From contig JAGQRE010000015.1 in assembly GCA_020425695.1 (NCBI GenBank), forward strand, positions 1 to 43,801: a stretch of DNA of 43,801 nt, in the 5' to 3' direction. This stretch comes from Planctomycetota bacterium. GTDB lineage: Bacteria; Planctomycetota; UBA8742; UBA2392. Under the pieces are notes generated by a model. The model ran no database searches. It was not told where the DNA came from and saw only the letters and a program-made list of their open reading frames with translations. The position numbers were made by a program, and so were the translations under genes. Below, in pieces: positions 6,664 to 14,863 of this stretch; position 1 is the first letter of the stretch; every line of letters begins with the position of its first letter.

Positions 6664-9600
6664 ATGCGCGCTCTCACGTTCGCGTTGGCGCTGCTGTGCG
6701 CCGCCGCAATCCACGCTGAAGACGTTACAATCAACGCAGCAGTTACAGGCCAAATCACATGGCGGAACGGCACTGCGGCTGAACCAAGCTTCGATCGCCA
6801 CGACCTGGAAGTGTCGGCTCACGTGGATGAGCGCTGGGGCTGCACGTCCGATGCTGGCTGGACTGCTTTCAAGGCGCTACACCCCGACCTTCCGACAGCC
6901 AGCTGCAAGGCTACACGCGCTGAAGTATCGGGCACCGGCCAGTTCACTGTCGACGTTGTCGTAACGCTCACAGGCGGCAAGGCTCCGCTGAGTGACGCGG
7001 ATTCGCGGCCGTTCGTTGTCTGTGAAATCACTGCTGGTTACTTCCGCAGTATCGAAGGCTCCGTCAAAGTCGTGCTGACCGACGGTGTTGATCTTGAAGC
7101 CGACATGCAACTTCGGCGCTACGTCATCATTGATGTCGAACTGGTCAGCGGCGACAAGCCACTGCCCGGCGTTCACTGCAGCATTCGCCGCTTGGGTTTT
7201 GACCCCGACGCAGGTGACCAACCAATACTTGAGATGGTCAGTAACGAAGACGGCGCGCTATATGCCCGACTTGATTCCGACCAAGGAAATTCGTTTGTCC
7301 TCGCACTGACAGAACCCGGCTTGCTCTGGAGCAACGGCCGGACCGAATTGAGATTTATGCAAAGCCCCGGCGAGCGACTGCCCGCCGTCGAGCGACGCCA
7401 ACAACTCGTACCGGTGTGCAGCATGCACGGACGCGTGACAGGCGCGGGCGGCGAACCGTTACGAGTTGTCGTCGACAGCGTTACGACCTGGGGCGAGCAG
7501 ACCATCAAGAAGATGGGATTCAGCGGCGACGATGGCAGCTTCAGGCTGGACGATTTACTGCCGGGCAAGCATCGCCTGCACGTCTGGCGTCGCGGCTTCA
7601 AAGACTACGTGTCGGGGCCGATCGTTCTGGAAAGCGGCGATGACCTCGACGTCGGAACTCTGAGCCTGGACCCAACTGGCTACTTTCTGCTAACGATCAG
7701 AAACACTGACGGGACGCTGCGAACCGACCTGGACCTAAGTATCTCGCCACACCCTGAGGGCTTCGGTCCCGGCTTCGCCGTAATTGATACAGAAACGCAG
7801 ACGTACATGCTGAAGTTGAAACCCGGCAAGTACACGGTCAGTGTTTCCCCCACTGACGCGCCCGCCGCAGCCATCGATCTTGAGTTCAAAGCCCTGCCGG
7901 CAAGCGCTGAGCTTCAACTCCCGCACAACCCGACCCTTCGTTTCGAAGTCATGTACGGCGCGTATCGCTACGACCGATACAAGGCTTGGCTGTTGCCCCA
8001 TGGCACCGATGCTCACGCCATGTTGCTGAAAGACGGGCTGGAGAAAACAGCAGCGTACTTGACCGACATTGGTGCCTACGGTGGCGCGATCGCGTGGGTA
8101 TCGCCCTTTCACAGGCCAGCGCAACCGTCGTTTACAGCAAACCTTGGTCACTACGCGGTGATTCTTGAGGGACGCGAGCGCCCCTGGCTGTTGCTTGAAG
8201 ACATCGAGATTGTCGACTCGAATGAATTGCAGAGCTTCCAAGCGCGGGACTCCGGACGCGTGCTGGAAGTGAAAGTGATGCGGAACGGCATTCCAGCCGC
8301 CAACCAAGAGTTCCAACTTGTAGGCGCGACTCGTGGAGGCAGCATTGAATTCGCCACAGACGCTGCAGGCAGCGCCCGCATTGAGAATCTTAGCTACTAC
8401 GAATACGTGCTGCTCGGCAAGTCGGAGTTGGCCTGGCTGGAGAGTGTTCAGGCCAATCGTTCACTCGAGTGGTTTCTTCCCGAGCGACACATCGTCACAC
8501 CCGACGAGTACGATTTCAGCGCCGACATATCGCTCGACCTGCCCAACACGCTAAGCCCGACTCTGCGAATCCAGACGCAACTCGAAACACTGACCGCCCG
8601 CGTAGAGTTGCTGCCACTGGACGTCGCTGCTGCCAAGCCGTGGTCGTTAGAACTTCAGGACATCAGGAGTGTCGAAGACGCGCCACTTGAGATTGAGCCC
8701 GGGCCAATGCCCTACGGGCGTTACCGCGCGAAACTAGTACTTGAGAACGACGGACCCAGGTACGGCTACCGCCCTGAGTTCTTCTTCGAGTTTGAGCTCA
8801 AGGCGGGTGCCGATCTGAAGATTGACTGGCCGCTGGAGCTACGCGAGATTCGCCTCTCGCTGGCAGGCGAAATGGATCTGGACCGAGTGGTTGTCGGCCT
8901 CGACGGACCACTAGGTGAAGACAACAAGGACATGCGCTACTTGAACAAGAGGCTGACGCGAGAGACCGGCATACCGCTGTTCTCAACTCTCAAGCCGGGG
9001 CGCTATGTTGTCTGGGCCGCGCAGCACTCGTTCAACGCCAGCTACGACTACTCTGATGCTGTCTACAAAACAGTGGACGTCACCGAGACCGATGCAGAGA
9101 TAGAACTCAGATTTCCCGAAGAAAGCGGCACGCTGCTGCTCTGGTTTGATCATCAGGACGCGACTAATCGGGGGCGCGTACCCACACAGATCTTTGACGC
9201 TGACGGCAACGAAGTCGCGATCTATCCGTCCTACATTCAGGAGGGCCCCGCGGCGTATCGGCGTATCCCATCGCTTGCGCCGGGAACTTACACCATCGTG
9301 TCTGGCGGATCGTGGTGGATTCGTGAGCGAATCGAGAACGTGGTCGTCACGAATGGGGAAGTAACCACGCAGGTGTTGCGGCCAGTATTCGGACCGACTC
9401 TGGCAATCGACCTGCGCCTGCCCGAGGGCACCGCGTTGCGTAACCGCATCACTGTCGAGTTTCTGGACTCAAACGGATTGGTTCTGGGGACGGCCAAGCT
9501 TGGCCATCCCCGCGGCGAGGTCGTATTCGCGAAGAAAGGCACTCTACTCTGCGGGTTCTCCTACCCCGAAGCACACAAGATCAGACTCACAACATCCGGC

Positions 9601-9681
9601 TTCGCCACCATCGAGGGCTCGCCTACCAGAATTCCCGATACCGACGACTTTGAAGTAAGCCTGGAGTTGAACGTTGAATAG
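6664..9681 (+). CDS. Large secreted protein with carboxypeptidase-regulatory-like repeats
   Basis: 1005 residues. The N-terminus (MRALTFALALLCAAAIHAED) is a signal peptide cleaved near residue 18. Most of the chain is beta-sandwich-like, with several segments of the carboxypeptidase-regulatory or CNA-B type. Residues ~152-215 read VELVSGDKPLPGVHCS...NEDGALYARL. Residues ~253-335 read GRVTGAGGEPLRV...GDDGSFRLDDLLPGKHRL. Residues ~535-590 read VKVMRNGIPAANQEFQLVG...TDAAGSARIENL. LKPGKYTVSV (~383) and LKPGRYVVWA (~778) recur as the same kind of strand. No catalytic domain or membrane anchor is seen. A cell-surface or extracellular structural or binding role is inferred only. TAGGAG lies 8 nt before the ATG. 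A strong terminator follows at 9692. Confidence 0.85.
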   Translation: MRALTFALALLCAAAIHAEDVTINAAVTGQITWRNGTAAEPSFDRHDLEVSAHVDERWGCTSDAGWTAFKALHPDLPTASCKATRAEVSGTGQFTVDVVVTLTGGKAPLSDADSRPFVVCEITAGYFRSIEGSVKVVLTDGVDLEADMQLRRYVIIDVELVSGDKPLPGVHCSIRRLGFDPDAGDQPILEMVSNEDGALYARLDSDQGNSFVLALTEPGLLWSNGRTELRFMQSPGERLPAVERRQQLVPVCSMHGRVTGAGGEPLRVVVDSVTTWGEQTIKKMGFSGDDGSFRLDDLLPGKHRLHVWRRGFKDYVSGPIVLESGDDLDVGTLSLDPTGYFLLTIRNTDGTLRTDLDLSISPHPEGFGPGFAVIDTETQTYMLKLKPGKYTVSVSPTDAPAAAIDLEFKALPASAELQLPHNPTLRFEVMYGAYRYDRYKAWLLPHGTDAHAMLLKDGLEKTAAYLTDIGAYGGAIAWVSPFHRPAQPSFTANLGHYAVILEGRERPWLLLEDIEIVDSNELQSFQARDSGRVLEVKVMRNGIPAANQEFQLVGATRGGSIEFATDAAGSARIENLSYYEYVLLGKSELAWLESVQANRSLEWFLPERHIVTPDEYDFSADISLDLPNTLSPTLRIQTQLETLTARVELLPLDVAAAKPWSLELQDIRSVEDAPLEIEPGPMPYGRYRAKLVLENDGPRYGYRPEFFFEFELKAGADLKIDWPLELREIRLSLAGEMDLDRVVVGLDGPLGEDNKDMRYLNKRLTRETGIPLFSTLKPGRYVVWAAQHSFNASYDYSDAVYKTVDVTETDAEIELRFPEESGTLLLWFDHQDATNRGRVPTQIFDADGNEVAIYPSYIQEGPAAYRRIPSLAPGTYTIVSGGSWWIRERIENVVVTNGEVTTQVLRPVFGPTLAIDLRLPEGTALRNRITVEFLDSNGLVLGTAKLGHPRGEVVFAKKGTLLCGFSYPEAHKIRLTTSGFATIEGSPTRIPDTDDFEVSLELNVE

Positions 9682-9691
9682 GACCCGGAAT

Positions 9692-9724
9692 GCAAACGAC
9701 CCGGCGCTTGGCCGGGTCGTTTGC
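9692..9724. terminator. Bidirectional terminator between convergent genes
   Basis: Perfect 14-bp stem, GCAAACGACCCGGC (9692-9705) with GCCGGGTCGTTTGC (9711-9724), and a 5-nt loop. The T-rich flank of the stem serves either direction. It separates the plus-strand gene ending at 9681 from the minus-strand gene ending at 9739. Confidence 0.9.
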
Positions 9725-9738
9725 TCTTGCATGTTATG

Positions 9739-12639
9739 TTATTCGTCGAAGCTGCTTGTCAGGTTGCCTTCGCTGTCGATCTCAATCCACTGGCCCCAGT
9801 TTTCATAACGCGCCTTAGCCTTGCCTTCGGCGTCAGTTGTGACCGTCAAGTTCCGGGCGTCCTCGAAGTGGAACCAGTCCTCTTCGTCAATCCCGAGTAA
9901 GTCACGAAGTGCCTGCAGCGCGTTCTCTTTGTCTTTTCCGACGAACTTGAGCTCCAGTTCGCGGTTCTCTTCTTTCGCTCTTTCGCTGGCCTGGCGCATG
10001 CGGCTTTGCAGGTCGTACATGTCGTAGGACTTCCGGTTCATCAAACGACGAACGCGCCACTTCGGCGGATTGACGGTCGCGGGATCAACTGGTTGCCACT
10101 CCTTGCCGTTGCGGGTTGCATCCATCATTGCCGCGTAGTCGGCACTGTCGTACCACACAACCCGCGGGCCGTTTGACCAGATCACAACAAAGCGCCCGTC
10201 ATGCGCCCAGTCACCCATCATCGCGCAGATGGGTGTACCCGTTACTGGCGAGTCGCCCTTTGAGTAGTAGTCATCCTCACCGATGTCCAGATTGGTTGGA
10301 AGCCCGAACCACTCAAAGCTAGCCTCAGAAAGGTCCTTGGCGTTTTCTTCAGCACCATCAGCGTGCCCAAGACGGGTTTCGTAGTTCGCCAGCATTCTCA
10401 CAAAACGCTTGTCCATGGCCGGGTCAAAAGCGCTTCGCAGCCCGTCGACCGGAGTATACATCCCACCAGCCACCAGCATTTCGGGCGTAACCGCCTTGAT
10501 GGCTTTCGTCCGCTCACCAACTTCCATGGCAGCGAGCGCGTCGCGATTGTCGTTGTACCAGGCCTCGATTCCGTCGCCCAAAGCGCGAAGTTCGATTTCG
10601 TCGTGACGCGAGGCCTTCATGTTGGAGATTTCATCCCCGAACATTTTCAGCGCTCCGTCAGCGTTGCTCTCGCCGCCCGTGCGAAGGCTGAACAGCACGC
10701 CCTGGCTTCCCTCATCAGAAGAGATTGAGAGATGGAATCCACCCGGCATGTACTTATCGAGTTGGAAGTACGGGTTCGGAAAATCCGCGTAGCGGCGACG
10801 GCGATTCTTCATGCCCGTGGCAATCTTGCCAAGGAAGTCACCAAGGTTCAGGTACGCAACTTTGCTGCCTGAAACAAGCCCGCCCGGGATGTTGCTGGTG
10901 TCCATACGCCCCTGGCCCAAACCGGCTTTCATGATCATGAGCGCTACTTCTTCGTTCGGCGCGAACCCTACAAAACCCTCACCGGCAAACGCGCACCAAT
11001 CAGCGCGGAGGCCTTTCTCGCGAATGAGTTCGCCGCCTTCTACCTTCTTGAAGATCGCCTTCTCGGCGTCTCGCTTGGCACGCTCCACTTCTTCGGCGGG
11101 CATGTCGGCCGGGAGCTTGCGCGCCAGAACTCGATCAAGAAAGCGGTCCTTCAGTACGGGGAACGTGTCCTGCGTTTCAACTAGGACGAACCACATGTCG
11201 CCATATGCGTCGCCTGGATCGTTGCCATCAAAGCCGGGATCCGGCAAGTCGACGATGCCCAGCATGACTTCCTGACCGATGGCACCGAGGACCTCTTCAC
11301 GTGTGAAGCCGAACTCCGCGATCGCTCTTTCGAAGCCATCATGGAACCCTTCGGCATCCGTTTCTTCGCCCTGTCGAAGGTCCGGGTCAGGTTGGAATGC
11401 ACGGAACTTGTGCTTTGAGAGTTGGTCTCGCAGGTCCGCCAGCTCTTGTTTCGCACGCTCGACGTCGGCCTCTGCGTCCTTGATTGGGTCGTATTCTTCT
11501 TCACCCTCGGGGCTGACGGGCTTTACTTCGACCGGTTTGGGTGTGGCGCGTTGTGGTTCCGGGTTGCCGGACGCATCCTTGTCACTCTCCTTGTCGCCGT
11601 CGCTTTCTTCCCGGAGATTCTTGAGGCGCTCCTCGGCCCATTCCAGGTCACTTTCGGCCCAACGGATGCGACGTTCGAGCCTTGCCGGACGGTCATTCTG
11701 TTCGAAGTCATGGAAGAACCGCAGCAAGTCGTTGTACGTTTGCTGGTGCTGACGCCCGAGTTGCATGGAAAGGAAACCGACAGTCTCGCGCGGCAGCATG
11801 TTCACCAGCAGGCTACCGCCTGAAGGTTTCATGAATGCATTCACGTTCTCAAAAGGCTGGTTCAGGCTCAACGAGATATCGACCGAGATACCGCCGCTGG
11901 TTTTGCCCGGCAGTGTCGCCCGCGCCGTGATGAGGTCCCACTTTTGCCACTCAACCGTTTCAAGCGCGTGACGCAGTTCCGCATCAAAGTCTTCGCCAAG
12001 GCGGTCTAGAGCGGTACGCCAAGCCTTCATGTCGGCGAAAGCGACAAGATCGGCGTTGGCCTTCGCGCTCCACTTGGTGAAGCGCTCAACTTTGCTTAGG
12101 CTTTCGTCGGTGAAGCCATCCAGAACGTCCTGGACATGAGCGTCCATCATCCCGCCTGAACTGAGGACCAGCACGCCGCCCTTGAGCCACAGAGCGCCGT
12201 TTTCAAACTTGATGCTGTTCTTGGTAGCCTCAATGTCCTTATCTTCTTCCTTGATGAAGTTGATGAACTCCTCGCTGAACTCCGTTGGAGCGCCTTCCTT
12301 CAATTGCGACACCAGTGCCATCTGGAAGAACGGTTCACGCACCATTACGTCGCTGATGATGAACTCGGTCATTCCGAGATAGTCGGCAAACCGGCGTACC
12401 TCTTCGATGACCGCTTCAGACTGATCAAAGTCCCGTTTGTCCCGGGCGAGCAGCATTCGCTCAACTTCCGACTTCCAGCTCTCGCCACCCAGCTTTTGAA
12501 CTGCACCCGACAGGTCGTTCGCCCGCATGTAAAGAAGAGAGCCCCGTGGCGCGAAATCGCCGGGTTCAAACGCCTGTACCGTCGTGGCGAACAGGCCACC
12601 TAGTACAACCAGCAGTAGTCCAGCTTTCAGCAATTTCAT
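9739..12639 (-). CDS. Large secreted protein with internal coiled coil, DUF3352-like
   Basis: 966 residues from the ATG at 12637-12639. This start gives a clean signal peptide (MKLLKAGLLLVVLGGLFATTVQA) and has AAGGA 8 nt upstream. A longer frame reaching 12729 would bury the signal peptide. Residues ~300-430 are highly charged, with heptad-like Glu/Arg/Leu stretches (LERRIRWAESDLEWAEERLKNL; VERAKQELADLRDQL) around an acidic Pro-rich linker, so a coiled coil is likely. The flanking parts are alpha/beta with segments such as SLLYMRANDL, VGFAPNEEVALMIMKAG and VAYLNLGDFLGKIA. These recall secreted DUF3352-type proteins common in planctomycetes; that assignment is from memory and tentative. No catalytic motif is visible. 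Confidence 0.85.
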   Translation of the reverse strand: MKLLKAGLLLVVLGGLFATTVQAFEPGDFAPRGSLLYMRANDLSGAVQKLGGESWKSEVERMLLARDKRDFDQSEAVIEEVRRFADYLGMTEFIISDVMVREPFFQMALVSQLKEGAPTEFSEEFINFIKEEDKDIEATKNSIKFENGALWLKGGVLVLSSGGMMDAHVQDVLDGFTDESLSKVERFTKWSAKANADLVAFADMKAWRTALDRLGEDFDAELRHALETVEWQKWDLITARATLPGKTSGGISVDISLSLNQPFENVNAFMKPSGGSLLVNMLPRETVGFLSMQLGRQHQQTYNDLLRFFHDFEQNDRPARLERRIRWAESDLEWAEERLKNLREESDGDKESDKDASGNPEPQRATPKPVEVKPVSPEGEEEYDPIKDAEADVERAKQELADLRDQLSKHKFRAFQPDPDLRQGEETDAEGFHDGFERAIAEFGFTREEVLGAIGQEVMLGIVDLPDPGFDGNDPGDAYGDMWFVLVETQDTFPVLKDRFLDRVLARKLPADMPAEEVERAKRDAEKAIFKKVEGGELIREKGLRADWCAFAGEGFVGFAPNEEVALMIMKAGLGQGRMDTSNIPGGLVSGSKVAYLNLGDFLGKIATGMKNRRRRYADFPNPYFQLDKYMPGGFHLSISSDEGSQGVLFSLRTGGESNADGALKMFGDEISNMKASRHDEIELRALGDGIEAWYNDNRDALAAMEVGERTKAIKAVTPEMLVAGGMYTPVDGLRSAFDPAMDKRFVRMLANYETRLGHADGAEENAKDLSEASFEWFGLPTNLDIGEDDYYSKGDSPVTGTPICAMMGDWAHDGRFVVIWSNGPRVVWYDSADYAAMMDATRNGKEWQPVDPATVNPPKWRVRRLMNRKSYDMYDLQSRMRQASERAKEENRELELKFVGKDKENALQALRDLLGIDEEDWFHFEDARNLTVTTDAEGKAKARYENWGQWIEIDSEGNLTSSFDE

Positions 12640-12702
12640 AGTTGGATTCCTTGAAACCGTGAGCGATCCGTAATCGTTAAGCCCGCGGAGCGAGGGTATG
12701 GG

Positions 12703-12720
12703 TTCCTGATAATACAGGAA
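12703..12720. promoter_or_regulatory. Short palindrome upstream of the 966-residue secreted protein gene
   Basis: TTCCTG-ATAATA-CAGGAA is a perfect 6-bp inverted repeat around a 6-bp AT centre. It lies 64 bp before the minus-strand start at 12639. On the minus strand the centre reads TATTAT, which could be a -10 element, so the palindrome may be an operator over a promoter. No good -35 accompanies it. Confidence 0.35.
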
Positions 12721-12815
12721 AACTCCCATTCGCTTGCACGGGGGAGTGACTATAGCTCTAACGGTAAGCGGGGGGGAGCCCCCACATTCCGGCGGCCTCT
12801 TGACACGTCCAGAGG

Positions 12816-14774
12816 TTGCCGGACAATTCGTCGTTCAGAAGCGCAGGGGCAGGTTTGTTTCGCAACTTCATCAAAATGCTGGCACATGCCCGCCCGTACT
12901 GGCGCTTTTACCTGGCCGGCACGCTGGCGCTGATCTTCGTTGACATCTTTGACACGTTCACACCAAAGCTTGTGCAATGGGCGATCAACCATCTTGAGTA
13001 CTTGACCAGTCCCAACCAGACGCCTGAAGCACTTGAGCGACTGGGCAACCCAATAATGAACGCCCTCGGCGACGGCGGTGCAGGCGTCTACATGAACGGC
13101 ATCTGGATCTACGCCCTCGGTTACGTCCTGATTGTCGCCATGACCGGCGTCTTCCGTTACTTCATGTCGCTGGACTACGCAAAGGCCAGCATCAACCTGA
13201 CCCACGACCTGCGCTGCCGCTTCTTTGCCCATGTGCAGCGTCTGGCATCGCGCTTTCACGATCGCGCCAAGACCGGCGAAATGATGAGTCTCGCGACCAG
13301 CGACATGGACGCGGTTCGGTTCTTTTATGGGTTCGGACTGTTGCTGATCATCGACACCAGCCTGTATTTCATGATGGTCCCGATCTACATGGCCACAATC
13401 AGTTGGAAGCTGATGCTAGCCAGCGCAGTGACCCTGCCGCTGATTCCGGTGATCGTTGCGAAACTCGCGCACGCAATCGAGGAGCGTTACGAGAACCTGC
13501 AGGAACAATGGGCCGTCGTGGCCGAGCGCTCCCGCGAAAGCTATGCCGGTGCGAAAGTCGTCAAGTCGTTCGTGCAGGAAGACAGCGAAGTTCGCGCGTT
13601 CAGTCGGCTCAGCCGCGAGTACTTCCGTCGCGGCATGCACCTTGCAAAAGTTGTCGCCCTGGAGAACCCGCTGCTGACACTGATGCTTGGCCTGGCCGAC
13701 ATCGTGGTAGTCATCTATGGCGGCTACCTTGTCATTCAAGGCGAGATATCCGTCGGCGGATTCATTGCGTTCTTCCAGTGGCTGATTCGCCTGTCCGGCC
13801 CGATGATCGGGTTGGGTTGGGTCGTCATGCTGTATCAACGCGGGCGCGTCAGCATGAACCGCATTCAGCGCATTCTCAGCGTTGAACCGGAGATTGTGGA
13901 CCCTGAAAAGCCCGCGCCCGTTTCGCAGTTGCAGGGCGGCATTGAGATCAAGGATCTCAGCTTCAAGTTCTTACCGGCGCCCAGCGTTTCCGCGATGGTC
14001 GGTGATGCCGAAGCTGAGCCGCTCAACGAGCCTGAATACGCCGTCCGAAACATCAGCTTGAAAATTGAGCCGGGCAAGACGCTAGCGGTAGTCGGGCCTG
14101 TGGGCTCAGGCAAATCAACGCTGCTCGGCTTGATTCCGCGCCTGTACGATCCACCGCCGGGTACTGTGCTGATTGACGGGCATGACGTCCGCACGATCAA
14201 ACTGGACGTGCTGCGCACCCAGATCGGAAGTGTGCCGCAGGAGACGTTCCTGTTCAGTGAGTCGATTTTGCAGAACATCGCACTCGGAACGCTGGGCAAC
14301 GACCACGAAGTCGCCTCGACCGATGATGCTCACGACACGGACGTCGAGTGGTTGAAACAGTGCGCAAGAATCGCGCGCGTTGAAGAAGATGTGCTGGGCT
14401 TCCCCAAGCAGTACGACACGTTGCTCGGCGAAAAGGGCGTCAACCTGAGTGGCGGCCAGAAACAGCGGCTTGCGATTGCGAGGGCGATTGCGCGCAAGCC
14501 GGCGATCCTGCTACTCGACGACTGCCTGAGCGCCGTCGACACCGAAACGGAAGAGGCCATTTTGAAGGGTCTCAAGGAAGTCATGCAGCAGTGCACGACG
14601 ATCATTGTGAGCCATCGCGTCAGCACGGTGGAACACGCCGACGAGATCATCGTGCTGGAGGGCGGGCGCATAAGCGAACGTGGGACACATGAAGAGTTGC
14701 TGAAGAACAACGGCTACTACGCTGAGCTGCATGGCAAGCAGCAGCTGGAAGAAGAGATAAGTGAGCAGGGGTAG
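12816..14774 (+). CDS. ABC exporter half-transporter A (degenerate Walker B)
   Basis: 652 residues: a type I exporter membrane domain (six hydrophobic helices between residues ~28 and 340) followed by an ATPase domain. Walker A is GPVGSGKS (~427-434). The Q-loop is VPQETFLFS, the signature LSGGQ at 544-548, and the H-loop IIVSHRVST. Walker B reads ILLLDD (Asp 568, Asp 569), so the usual catalytic Glu is Asp. An unusual 25-residue insertion sits early in the ATPase domain (APSVSAMVGDAEAEPLNEPE). The partner gene begins 90 bp downstream. Its complementary motif defects point to an asymmetric heterodimer. The substrate could be lipid, drug or glycolipid. The start is uncertain: TTG 12816 has AGAGG immediately before it, while TTG 12855 and ATG 12876 are alternatives. 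Confidence 0.9.
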   Translation: MPDNSSFRSAGAGLFRNFIKMLAHARPYWRFYLAGTLALIFVDIFDTFTPKLVQWAINHLEYLTSPNQTPEALERLGNPIMNALGDGGAGVYMNGIWIYALGYVLIVAMTGVFRYFMSLDYAKASINLTHDLRCRFFAHVQRLASRFHDRAKTGEMMSLATSDMDAVRFFYGFGLLLIIDTSLYFMMVPIYMATISWKLMLASAVTLPLIPVIVAKLAHAIEERYENLQEQWAVVAERSRESYAGAKVVKSFVQEDSEVRAFSRLSREYFRRGMHLAKVVALENPLLTLMLGLADIVVVIYGGYLVIQGEISVGGFIAFFQWLIRLSGPMIGLGWVVMLYQRGRVSMNRIQRILSVEPEIVDPEKPAPVSQLQGGIEIKDLSFKFLPAPSVSAMVGDAEAEPLNEPEYAVRNISLKIEPGKTLAVVGPVGSGKSTLLGLIPRLYDPPPGTVLIDGHDVRTIKLDVLRTQIGSVPQETFLFSESILQNIALGTLGNDHEVASTDDAHDTDVEWLKQCARIARVEEDVLGFPKQYDTLLGEKGVNLSGGQKQRLAIARAIARKPAILLLDDCLSAVDTETEEAILKGLKEVMQQCTTIIVSHRVSTVEHADEIIVLEGGRISERGTHEELLKNNGYYAELHGKQQLEEEISEQG

Positions 14775-14785
14775 TTGGGAGTTGG

Positions 14786-14854
14786 GAGTTATTGGTTGTC
14801 AGAGCATGAATCTGATGACCGTTCCAACAACGGACAACTGACAACCAGCAACTG
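14786..14854. repeat. Imperfect hairpin of quasi-repeated words between the two ABC genes
   Basis: TGGTTGTCAG (14793-14802) and CTGACAACCA (14838-14847) are perfect complements. With two mismatches the arms extend to 14787-14802 and 14838-14853. Just before lies a tandem GTTGGGA-GTTGGGA (14774-14787), and the second arm contains ACAACTG-ACAACCA quasi-repeats. It resembles three other intergenic hairpins in this window in layout, though not in sequence. Confidence 0.65.
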
Positions 14855-14863
14855 ATAACCGAA

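Noticed and set aside
12639..12729. 30-residue N-terminal extension of the 966-residue secreted protein
   Set aside because: It would place a clear signal peptide internally and lacks a ribosome binding site; the ATG at 12639 has AAGGA upstream.
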